Shown: positions 8,369 to 15,543 of the stretch, in pieces
Numbering within the stretch: the stretch's first letter is position 1
How the letters are laid out: the number at the start of each line of letters is the position of its first letter
Source of the DNA: an uncultured Pseudomonadales bacterium
GTDB lineage: Bacteria > Pseudomonadota > Gammaproteobacteria > Pseudomonadales > Cellvibrionaceae
Assembly: GCA_947489425.1 (NCBI GenBank)
Contig: CANLDL010000005.1
Location: 26,361 to 90,360 of the forward strand
Direction of reading: 5' to 3'
DNA length: 64,000 nt
Translations under genes and position numbers: made by a program
The notes under the pieces: generated by a model
The model's input: the letters and a program-made list of their open reading frames with translations, nothing else
What the model was told of the DNA's origin: nothing
Database searches by the model: none

Positions 8369-10234
8369 GATCTTGTTTAACAATGGCGGTGGTTCAAACC
8401 TACCACCATAGTCAAAAAAGTCCACATCTTGATCTCGCATTTTTATTTTGATGCGCTCCACTAACAGGGGCGTGTCTTTTTCCCAGTCGTCGTAACGCAT
8501 GAGGCTAACCTTGCCTGATGTTATGTGTGCTTTAATCAAGTGAATATTATCGAGATCCCCATAAAGCTGAGAGGCACAGCCAATATATATTCTAAGCTCT
8601 GGTGGCAAGTCGCCTAGATAGTGTTTGTGAAAGGTGAAGCTGTGTCCTTCTTCTAAACTTCCGCTCTCAAGCTGCTTGTGTGCTTTTATACATGATTCTT
8701 CAATGAGTTCTGGACTACCCATAGAAAATAGAACATTAGTGGCTCGTTCGATAGAGTCACTGTAGCTGCTATAAAAATATTTTATATCTCGTTTCAGTCC
8801 ATCTGGCATTTTTGTTTGCGGCTTTCTTTTTCCAAATAGTCCTAGAGCAAAATATACCAATAAATCGTCTTTTCTTTTTTCTTGAGCCTCGATAAATAAC
8901 TCGTTCCCAAAATGCTCAATTAGCGCGTTGTGCGCCTTATTGTGGGAACCCGCGATACGTCGTATTTGGTCTGAAAATTCAAATTCGTTGTTTGCGGGGA
9001 TGCGCCCTAATTCGAGAGAGGTTTCCCAGAAATCTGTGAATAACTCAAGGTGCTTGTCTATGATGTCTTTCTTAATAGAAGGTTGACGAATTTTAATTTG
9101 TCGCTGCGTTTTCTGTTGCCAATCCCGCTTTACATGCTGTCTTTCAAGTAAGAAGTTTTGTTCTTCTATCTTATCTTTAAAGACAATAAATATGCCTTGA
9201 CCAACGGCGATGGTTGACTCGTCTAAAGAAGATTCTACGTAGGAACGAAATTCTGATTGTGTGTAATAGCGTTGAAATGTATTTCTACTGGTAATGACAC
9301 CATCTTTGTATGGTGTAAATTGTCGAATGACGCTTTCGCCTGCGATCATGACCGAGACAATAAGGAGTTTGTCTGCATAGCCCCATGCTCGTTTTAACGT
9401 TTCTTGTCGTTCTTCTCGATCTTCAATAACGTTTAAAACGAAGCCTAAATTTACTATATCTGTATTTAGTATATCTCCGTCAGGAAGATGCACTGGGTCC
9501 CAGCCAGATATATCGATACCGTGAGCTTCAAGCTCACGCATATCATCGCCTTTTCCGCAGCCGTAATCCAAAACGGAATAGTCGCCATTAAAATAATTAT
9601 GGCGAGCTAAAATTTGCATCGGTTGCGACAACTGGTTTCGATCTATAGCGGTTCTATGTCTTTCTACTTCAACTTCTTGCGAAATAGGAACGACGTTATC
9701 TTCTATATCTCGACTTGCTTTTGGCTGAAGCCGTCCTGCTGCATCTAGAAAGTACCCTTTATTGGAAATTAGGCGCTCCCAATTTTTCTTAAAACCAATC
9801 GACCTTGGGTTTTCATATAGATCGATCTTTTCACCCTCAGCCGTTATTTCTTCAAATAAGGGGCGCAGATCATAATCAGTTTTAACAAAGGTTTCTTTTC
9901 GATGGAGTATGGGGGGATTATCAGATTTTTCATAAGATGACTTTCTGACAGAGAGCTTTGCTAAATCAACCGTGAAGCTATGCTGTAAAGGCGGATAGCC
10001 ATAACGGTTAAATTCAGGGTAGTTCAAGAATGCTACTTTAAAATCACGCTTGTATAGCTTTAGTATATTCCATTCAGAGGAAGCAATTTCCAGAGCAGTT
10101 GCTATTTTCTCTAGAGTGTTTGCTAGCTCATCTGGAATATCAGATAAAGCGCTATTGTGGACATAAATTGAATCAGGAAGTTGCTTTCCTGTTTTAATTT
10201 TACTGATGAATAGCTTGTAACTTTCAAAGTCCAA
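8360..10234 (-). CDS. DNA phosphorothioation-associated putative methyltransferase
   Basis: A 624-residue protein. The middle carries HRTAIDRNQLSQPMQ (193-207) and then a class I SAM-binding motif VLDYGCGKGDD (221-231), followed by a GWDP motif (244-247). This arrangement is typical of the putative methyltransferase family found beside dnd and ssp phosphorothioation genes (TIGR04096). The N-terminal 190 and C-terminal 300 residues have no function I can name. The gene is convergent with the SspE-like gene and overlaps its 3' end by 9 bases, so it has its own promoter on the other side. It may methylate DNA or RNA as a protective or regulatory mark; the substrate is unknown. Confidence 0.85.
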   Translation of the reverse strand: MDFESYKLFISKIKTGKQLPDSIYVHNSALSDIPDELANTLEKIATALEIASSEWNILKLYKRDFKVAFLNYPEFNRYGYPPLQHSFTVDLAKLSVRKSSYEKSDNPPILHRKETFVKTDYDLRPLFEEITAEGEKIDLYENPRSIGFKKNWERLISNKGYFLDAAGRLQPKASRDIEDNVVPISQEVEVERHRTAIDRNQLSQPMQILARHNYFNGDYSVLDYGCGKGDDMRELEAHGIDISGWDPVHLPDGDILNTDIVNLGFVLNVIEDREERQETLKRAWGYADKLLIVSVMIAGESVIRQFTPYKDGVITSRNTFQRYYTQSEFRSYVESSLDESTIAVGQGIFIVFKDKIEEQNFLLERQHVKRDWQQKTQRQIKIRQPSIKKDIIDKHLELFTDFWETSLELGRIPANNEFEFSDQIRRIAGSHNKAHNALIEHFGNELFIEAQEKRKDDLLVYFALGLFGKRKPQTKMPDGLKRDIKYFYSSYSDSIERATNVLFSMGSPELIEESCIKAHKQLESGSLEEGHSFTFHKHYLGDLPPELRIYIGCASQLYGDLDNIHLIKAHITSGKVSLMRYDDWEKDTPLLVERIKIKMRDQDVDFFDYGGRFEPPPLLNKILF

Positions 10235-10254
10235 AACTTAAAGCCCCAATCTTT

Positions 10255-10551
10255 TTATAGTTTTCTCTCGTGCCTACTATGCCGAATGTGCAGTACGCTT
10301 ACTGCATCATCCTCAATGACATACAGCACGCGATAATCTCCAATAACTAAGTGCCGAATACCTTTCTGAATATCAAGATCTTCAGGCGCTATTGGGCATC
10401 GCTCAGCGAGTTCATCGAGCTTTTCTATAGCTTCAATGACACCCAGATACCAATTTACGGCATTTTGAGGAGACTCTTTTTCAATCTGCGCATATCGTTG
10501 TGCAAGGTCATTTTCAGCCGTCGGTTTGATCTCTACTCGGTATTTTTTCAA
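10255..10551 (-). CDS. RelE/ParE superfamily toxin
   Basis: A 98-residue basic protein of the ParE/RelE fold. It has an N-terminal strand with EIKPTAENDLAQRYAQI, a central helix pair, and the C-terminal GDYRVLYVIEDDAVSVLHIRHSRH segment (split here by short loops) typical of these toxins. Members either inhibit gyrase (ParE) or cut mRNA (RelE); which applies cannot be told from sequence alone. It overlaps the upstream antitoxin gene by 4 bases, the usual coupling. Its end lies 20 bases from the methyltransferase start, on the same strand, so read-through from the toxin-antitoxin promoter into the methyltransferase is possible. Confidence 0.85.
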   Translation of the reverse strand: MKKYRVEIKPTAENDLAQRYAQIEKESPQNAVNWYLGVIEAIEKLDELAERCPIAPEDLDIQKGIRHLVIGDYRVLYVIEDDAVSVLHIRHSRHERKL

Positions 10552-10823
10552 CGCTTGATACCGCGTTTCGCCTCAAATTCTTTAGTGAATTGATCGAGAG
10601 GTCTTCCTTCCTCAGAGAGGGCTTGCCTTATGCTCTGGATGCTTTCAGCGTATTCCGCTAAGGAAGCCATTCGCTCATAAGTCTCAGCGTCTTGCATTAC
10701 CACGGCAGCTTTGCCATTGACAGTTAGGATCTCTGGACGCTTACTGTCCATGAGCCGTTTGATGTGTTCGGCTGGCTTGCGGCTAAAATCGGTTACGGTA
10801 TGTATGTCTGAGCTGTTAAACAT
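10548..10823 (-). CDS. Phd/YefM family antitoxin
   Basis: A 91-residue Phd/YefM-type antitoxin. The N-terminal DNA-binding half contains VTDFSRKPAEHIKRL and the ILTVNGKAAVVMQDAETYERM motif typical of the family; the C-terminal tail (about 60-91) is acidic and helical and should wrap the toxin. A strong Shine-Dalgarno (ggagg, 10831-10835 on the complement) precedes the ATG. An imperfect inverted repeat at 10836-10866 just upstream fits an autoregulated operator. The pair probably helps keep the island in the genome. Confidence 0.88.
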   Translation of the reverse strand: MFNSSDIHTVTDFSRKPAEHIKRLMDSKRPEILTVNGKAAVVMQDAETYERMASLAEYAESIQSIRQALSEEGRPLDQFTKEFEAKRGIKR

Positions 10824-10835
10824 GGGATTGCCTCC

Positions 10836-10866
10836 AAACAGATAATAAACATATTATTCTCTGTTT
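10836..10866. promoter_or_regulatory. Putative operator of the toxin-antitoxin genes
   Basis: aaacag (10836-10841) and ctgttt (10861-10866) are reverse complements, with inner ataata/tattat repeats. The site lies directly upstream of the antitoxin Shine-Dalgarno, where Phd-type antitoxins normally bind. Assignment is by position and symmetry. Confidence 0.4.
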
Positions 10867-10914
10867 ACACGAATTTCAGTGTTTTTACAAGAAAAAAGTG
10901 GTTGATTGGCATGA

Positions 10915-11049
10915 TTATCCTTCTTTTCGGGCTTTAACCTTCCTGCCAACAGTATTCGGAGATACTCCAAGTAACTCGGCTACTTCTCTCTGAGTCATTC
11001 CCTGAGATATGAGTTTAGTCATGTGAAGAAGCTGCCTTTGCGCCCATAT
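10915..11049 (-). pseudogene. Remnant helix-turn-helix gene, probably serine recombinase C-terminus
   Basis: The reverse strand is open from 11049 down to a TAA at 10915-10917. From the ATG at 11020-11022 it encodes 35 residues with a clear helix-turn-helix: MTQREVAELLGVSPNTVGRK. Just upstream, in another frame, NIEGRLPQGS...GRKGSF resembles the linker that precedes the HTH of resolvase/invertase-type recombinases. The original gene therefore seems frameshifted and 5'-truncated. It may be debris of a transposon inside the island. A real 35-residue HTH peptide is less likely. Confidence 0.5.
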
Positions 11050-11709
11050 CTAATGTGTGAACCTTGTGGCAAACGGCCTTCAATATTTTTAGATCAGGAA
11101 GTAGGTCAGCAATGAAGAAGGTATACGAAACCATTGTTTATTCAGGAATGTTTGGAACTTTAAAAGTCTAACCTAACTTACTGTCAGCACCAGCTAGGCA
11201 TTTTGGGGCTTTCGTCGGCAATAGACGTTCTATAAGTGGTTGGCTTGAACCAATTGGACAGATATAGCTTAATCTTTAGACTCTGAAAGGTTGGATATAT
11301 TTAACTATTATTCTAATAAATGTGTCAAATTAGCTGCAATTTCTAGCTATTTACTGCTTGTTTAGCGCAAGAGTTAGCTATTTAAGTTATTGAAAAGTAT
11401 AAAGTTATTGTTGATTTATGCAAGCTTGTGGTCTGTGGTGTAGTCAAAGGCACCGACCCAATGCAACAGCAGGTGGATAAACTGGTGTTTGTAAAACTAG
11501 TAGCGATTAAGGTTTCAGCTGTGACCTAGTACCGATTTTCTTTGATTGATCTGTTGTTCTACCTATCTACACTAGCAATAGTGAAGGGCACATTTTTGTG
11601 GGAAATGTGTGGGACTGAGTGACACTTCGTTAGGCTTTATTAGGCATTGGGAGTAACGGGTGGCCGCCTAAGTATTTGATTTTAAATAACTTACCGTTAC
11701 TGCTTGTTC
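11050..11709. other. Gene-free stretch at the right end of the island
   Basis: Both strands are interrupted by stops and I recognise no domain apart from the recombinase-like remnant on its left edge. It probably holds decayed mobile-element DNA between the toxin-antitoxin genes and the tRNA-derived boundary. Confidence 0.5.
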
Positions 11710-11754
11710 CTTTTAACCAATTGGTCGCGCGTTCGAGTCGCGCACGACCCACCA
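11710..11754 (+). other. 3' fragment of tRNA-Lys(TTT): island attachment site (att)
   Basis: The 45 bases match a bacterial tRNA-Lys from the anticodon loop (CTTTTAA) through the variable region, the T arm (GCGCG TTCGAGT CGCGC) and the acceptor 3' strand (ACGACCC) to ACCA. The 5' half of a tRNA (acceptor GGGTCGT, D arm) is absent upstream. A terminator-like hairpin follows at once, as after an intact tRNA. Such 3' copies are left where an element integrates by site-specific recombination into a tRNA gene. This marks the right border of the island carrying the phosphorothioation genes; the restored full tRNA-Lys should lie left of the window. Confidence 0.85.
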
Positions 11755-11762
11755 TTATTAAA

Positions 11763-11796
11763 AGCGTTAGCAGCTTAGCTGTTAACGCTTTTTTTA
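11763..11796 (+). terminator. Rho-independent terminator following the tRNA-Lys fragment
   Basis: A 12-bp stem (11763-11774 with 11778-11789, one G-U pair) with a tta loop is followed by seven T. It is most simply the native terminator of the tRNA-Lys gene, left attached to the 3' fragment. Confidence 0.75.
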
Positions 11797-11908
11797 TATC
11801 TATAAGAACTATTAATTGTGTTATTATAAGGGTGTTTAGTGTACATCCGACGTTAACTCATGTATCCACCAAAACCAATAGCTAATGACGAGCTTCGACT
11901 TTTTATAA

Positions 11909-12331
11909 CTACTTAGTTGCGTATGTAATCTTTTTGCATAGGGCGATAATATCCTTTGATTCAGATTCGGATAATGTAGTTGCACAAAAAGCCTGCTTTG
12001 TTACCTCTTCGCTTTTAAAGGAGAGTTCACGACCGCTATCGGTTAGTACAATATTTTTTTGACGTTCGTTATCATCTGGAACCACTCGATTTATTAATCC
12101 CTTCTCTTCAAGACGTCTTAGCAGAGGTGTCATCGTTGCCTTTGTCAGTCCAGTTCGCTGGGCGAGCTGGCTAATAAGAATGTTATCTTTTTCCCATAAT
12201 GCCATGAGTACAATAAATTGTGTGTAGGTCAGCCCCAATGGGTCAAGCAATGGACGATAAATACTACTTAGCTTATGTGATGCAGAATAAAGAGCAAAGC
12301 ATAGCTGGCTGTCTAATTTGGCAACTGACAA
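11909..12331 (-). CDS. MarR family regulator, OhrR-like
   Basis: A 140-residue winged-helix protein. The N-terminus has LDSQLCFALYSASHKL with C11, the position of the redox-sensing cysteine of OhrR regulators; then come LGLTYTQFIVLMALWE and the recognition segment TGLTKATMTPLLRRLEEKG, with the wing (VPDDNERQKNI). OhrR senses organic peroxides through that cysteine and releases its operator. It is divergent from a periplasmic catalase-related peroxidase, an obvious target instead of the usual ohr gene. A 7-bp inverted repeat at 12359-12376 in the shared intergenic region could be its operator. Confidence 0.85.
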   Translation of the reverse strand: MSVAKLDSQLCFALYSASHKLSSIYRPLLDPLGLTYTQFIVLMALWEKDNILISQLAQRTGLTKATMTPLLRRLEEKGLINRVVPDDNERQKNIVLTDSGRELSFKSEEVTKQAFCATTLSESESKDIIALCKKITYATK

Positions 12332-12358
12332 AAAATACTCCAGAACAGTAAAGTTTAT

Positions 12359-12376
12359 ATCAAGTAATAACTTGAT
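12359..12376. promoter_or_regulatory. Inverted repeat between ohrR-like and catalase-like genes
   Basis: atcaagt (12359-12365) and acttgat (12370-12376) are perfect reverse complements with a 4-base spacer, 28 bases from the start of the MarR-type gene and about 90 from the peroxidase gene. This size fits MarR operators. Binding by the adjacent regulator is inference. Confidence 0.5.
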
Positions 12377-12468
12377 TTTGCCTGCTTATAAAACCCTATG
12401 CAAGAAATCAGTTGCTAGATTGTTTGTCTACATATAGTATGTGCACTAATCTTTTGGGAGGTATCATC

Positions 12469-13473
12469 ATGCTAGATAAAACGATTAATAAATTTGCTAC
12501 ATACAAGACAGCTCGCGGTATTATTTGTTGTAGTGCAGTAATGCTTGCTGTACAGACTCCAATAGCTACTGCTGGAGACGCTGCATTAAAGACCCTAGAT
12601 TCATTTGAGAAGGTTTTTGGTGTCACTGAAGGAAAGCGGCGCAACCATACTAAAGGTTTTTGTTTTAATGGGATGCTAACACCTAATGATTCAAGCATAC
12701 TTGGTTATAGTGCTAGTGAATTATTTAGCGGGCAATCTGAGGTTATTGGTCGTTTATCCCATAAGGGCGGTAAGCTTGCTCCGTCGGACGCTAATATTGG
12801 CCAATATGGCATGAGTTTATCTATTACTACCGCATCTGGTGGTATTAACCTTATGTCGATGAATACAGAAGACTTTTTCCCTGTCTCGACACCAGAGGCC
12901 TTTGCTCAATTGATGCGAGCTAAAGCAACCAGCGCCGATGCTGTAAAAACATTCGCGAAAAACAGCCCCGAGCTACAACATTATGCTGCTCATATGGCAA
13001 AGCGACCCAAGATATTAAGGCCCTATGAAGGAATTACCTTTAACAGTGTTAATAGCTTTTATTTAGTTGATGCAGATAATAAAAAAACAGCGGTGAGATG
13101 GTCTTTTGTACCTGCAGCCTCCCAGTCAATCAATACTGAGCCAAGCCAGGATTTTTTCTACAAGAACATACAACGCAATATTGATAAAGGTGAAGTTGTT
13201 TGGGATATGGTAGTAACAATCGCTAATGAGGATGATGTCGTTGATAATGCTGCTATCCAGTGGACAGGTGAACATAAACAAATTGTTGCAGCAAAACTAA
13301 AAGTCTCTTCTGTTAGTTCAGAAGATGTAGGTCAATGTACTGATATCAACTATGATCCAATGGTGTTGTCAGCAGGCCTAGAGCCATCTGCTGACCCTAT
13401 ATTGCAAGCCCGTCGTAATATTTATGCCATAGGCTTAAGTCGGCGGCTCACTGAAAAACAAAATAATAAATAA
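12469..13473 (+). CDS. Exported catalase-related (catalase family) peroxidase
   Basis: I place the start at the ATG at 12469, preceded by gggaggt, rather than at the in-frame ATG 57 bases upstream. This gives 334 residues with an N-terminal signal-like segment (ICCSAVMLAVQTPIATAGDA). Catalase-family landmarks are the distal His in RRNHTKGFC, the NSFYLVDADNKKTAVRWSFVP segment (interrupted), and the heme-ligand Tyr in ARRNIYAIGLSRRL near the C-terminus. These mono-heme peroxidases are shorter than true catalases and act in the periplasm. The divergent OhrR-like gene suggests induction by peroxides. A 76-residue gene follows 62 bases downstream. Confidence 0.85.
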   Translation: MLDKTINKFATYKTARGIICCSAVMLAVQTPIATAGDAALKTLDSFEKVFGVTEGKRRNHTKGFCFNGMLTPNDSSILGYSASELFSGQSEVIGRLSHKGGKLAPSDANIGQYGMSLSITTASGGINLMSMNTEDFFPVSTPEAFAQLMRAKATSADAVKTFAKNSPELQHYAAHMAKRPKILRPYEGITFNSVNSFYLVDADNKKTAVRWSFVPAASQSINTEPSQDFFYKNIQRNIDKGEVVWDMVVTIANEDDVVDNAAIQWTGEHKQIVAAKLKVSSVSSEDVGQCTDINYDPMVLSAGLEPSADPILQARRNIYAIGLSRRLTEKQNNK

Positions 13474-13535
13474 GAAGGTAAAGTAGCCACACAAGTTGTG
13501 GCTTTCCACTATTAATACTTATGTGAGGTAAAGCG

Positions 13536-13766
13536 ATGAGTGATACATGGTTAAGTAGTTTAAAAACAGATACCCCTCAAGAAGGTTTTGAGCTTGCACT
13601 TAAACTCTCCCGAATGGGAGTTAAATATACGCAGCCGTCTGATGATGTTAGATCGAAGTTGCGCCCAATTTATGAAGAAAATGCCGATAGCTTAATTGCT
13701 AGCTCTCATGTAGTAGCCACTCATTTTCAAACAGTGGCTGCAGCTAATAATTATTGGAGTAGTTAG
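13536..13766 (+). CDS. Small hypothetical protein downstream of the peroxidase
   Basis: A 76-residue soluble, mixed-charge protein, with no signal peptide, cysteines or domain I recognise. A good ribosome binding site (gtgaggt) sits before the ATG, so I take it as a real gene. It lies 62 bases after the peroxidase on the same strand and could be co-transcribed and peroxide-induced. Function unknown. Confidence 0.6.
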   Translation: MSDTWLSSLKTDTPQEGFELALKLSRMGVKYTQPSDDVRSKLRPIYEENADSLIASSHVVATHFQTVAAANNYWSS

Positions 13767-14494
13767 GTATTTGCCAAAGAAATAATAAAGTTAATCGATA
13801 GGTATAAGTTTATAGTTTTTTTAAAAATATCTTTTAGCCTTTCTGTTACAAGCCTATTTTAAAATATTATGTGGTCAGGAGCGAGTAAAACTGTATTACT
13901 CTTCGACATCAGAGATATTTTTCTTTGGCAACTTGTCCATTTACTGCTGTTAGTGTAATCGTGAGAGGTATAGTAGGGTATCGTGTTTGAGTAATAAGTG
14001 CTTTTCATCCGTTGATGAACCCTCTTTTTTACTGTGTTGATAACATGACTTGTATCCTAGCAATTAAACGTAATCTAGCCCTTTTTAATAAGTGATTAAT
14101 AAATTCACGGTTACCAGAAAGAGTCTTACTTACAAGTCTCAATATATAACTTGGAGTTGGTCGGCTAGTTATGCTCGGCTACGCTTTATTAAAGGTAAAC
14201 TAGAAAACTCTTTGTTAGAGAAGCGATTTGCTGCATCCATTCTGGGGTGTAGTATTATCAAGCAAAAAATATTTAATTATTGTTTTTCTTTTATCAGTTT
14301 TTTTGATAATGCATACGATAAATTACCCACGGATGAAGCAGAGATGGTCCATCAAGAAATATAGAAATACTTTCTATATTAGAAAGTATTATCACACAAG
14401 AGCACGAGAATTTAGAGATTGTACCTAATAAGCTTTCATGCAACGCGTTAGTGATTGAAGCAGTGGATATTGTTGAAGAAATATTGAAGTCGAT
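13767..14494. other. Gene-poor, probably decayed stretch
   Basis: Short overlapping open frames occur but lack ribosome binding sites and family resemblance. In its last part one frame just upstream of the AraC-like remnant reads ...NALVIEAVDIVEEILKSI before a stop, which may be further debris of that gene. No RNA gene is recognised. Confidence 0.4.
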
Positions 14495-14785
14495 ATGAAG
14501 GTAAGGGATGTTGCCAAGGCAGTGAATATTAGTAATTCCTATCCTATTCGCATTTTTAAGAGCAACTTGGGGGTTGTGCCTAATGTTTTTTGGAAAGCAA
14601 TGAAAATTAATTATTCCCTATCTTTGATCATCTTAAACCTAGAATCAATCTGTGATATCTCTTACATGCTTGGTTTTACCGACCAATCCCATTTTACCAA
14701 TTGCTTTAAAAATATTTACAGACAACGCCAGGTAATTTTACAGCATAACAAGCGCATTTGCGGAATTGTAAGCTGTAGAGTTTAG
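14495..14785 (+). pseudogene. Degenerate AraC-family HTH domain
   Basis: The 96-residue frame aligns with the C-terminal double HTH of AraC regulators: VRDVAKAVNIS in the first HTH, IFKSNLGVVP after it, and the well-kept second HTH ICDISYMLGFTDQSHFTNCFK. The effector domain is missing and a stop lies about 20 bases upstream of the start. The first HTH has unusual substitutions, and the expected P.EYR end is replaced by unrelated sequence. I read it as the relic of a regulator. Confidence 0.6.
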
Positions 14786-14844
14786 GGTGGGAGTATCGCC
14801 TTATCAAAAGCAGCTGCCTAATAAGTAATATAAATCCTTTGATA

Positions 14845-15201
14845 TCATTGTTGGAGCTGCGCTTGCTCGATACCACCATTCTCTTCTAGTACTTTAACAA
14901 TAGGTTCATATTTATCGTGGTCCATCATCAGTCGGCACTGCATAGCCAAAGCAGTGGGTGTAGCTGCCAAAATGTCCGAAGCAGGGTCCTGAGCAGGGTG
15001 ATTAATATCGGCACCAGCGGCAATAAGTGCCTCAACACTTTGTAAATTCCCGCCAAAAACTGCGTGATAAATAATAGTGCAATTCCATCGTGGATCAAGA
15101 GTGTTTGCATCCCCGCCAGCTTCAAGAAACGCTAACAATGATTCACTGTGACCCTCGGTCATGCTATCTAGTAGGGCTTGTAGGTCTATATCTGTCGTCA
15201 T
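14845..15201 (-). CDS. Small ankyrin-repeat protein
   Basis: A 118-residue cytosolic protein with two to three ankyrin repeats, seen as LLAFLEAGGDANTLD, then NCTIIYHAVFGGNLQSVEALI followed by AAGADINHPAQD. There is no signal peptide or transmembrane segment. Ankyrin repeats mediate protein-protein contacts, so no enzymatic role can be assigned. It stands alone between the AraC remnant and the divergent FadL gene. Confidence 0.75.
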   Translation of the reverse strand: MTTDIDLQALLDSMTEGHSESLLAFLEAGGDANTLDPRWNCTIIYHAVFGGNLQSVEALIAAGADINHPAQDPASDILAATPTALAMQCRLMMDHDKYEPIVKVLEENGGIEQAQLQQ

Positions 15202-15543
15202 GATTTATATGGTACTCAAATAGTTTTATTTGGCGCATTATGAAGGCTAATTAGTATGCTAACAATAAAAAAACTATCAATATGAGACTATTTTTATTGT
15301 TATTTGTGTTTTTTCTGCGTGTCTATTGTTGTTAGTTATTACAGAAAGCCTCATTCCATAATAAGATTAAAGTTTAGCCAATTTAATGAGTTTTTTCGTT
15401 GTTTATCTTTACGAATTAGATTATCATCAAGTTTTAGAGCGAGCGCTCGCACTTTTATGGATTTGCCCTGTTAAAAGTAGAGCGCTAGTAATATAAATAA
15501 TAAAACAACAGTTCGTACATAAGTATAAAAACAGGAGACTCCT
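15202..15543. promoter_or_regulatory. Upstream region of the fadL-like gene
   Basis: A non-coding AT-rich stretch of 342 bases between divergent genes. It contains the GC-rich palindrome at 15439-15450 and, just before the start codon, the ribosome binding site aggag. Promoters for both genes should be here but no unambiguous -35/-10 pair stands out. Confidence 0.5.
15439..15450. promoter_or_regulatory. Palindrome gcgagcgctcgc, shared putative operator
   Basis: A perfect 12-bp palindrome 93 bases before the fadL-like start. The same 12-mer sits at 17299-17309 before the esterase lipoprotein gene. It stands out in the AT-rich surroundings. A TetR-type regulator of lipid genes is a reasonable guess; the regulator is not in the window. 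Confidence 0.55.

Noticed and set aside
11676..11885. A 69-residue forward frame
   Set aside because: It runs through the tRNA-Lys fragment and its terminator, so it is a chance open frame.
14092..14428. Two overlapping forward frames of 90 and 66 residues
   Set aside because: No ribosome binding site, unusual composition and no known domain; they lie in a decayed stretch.
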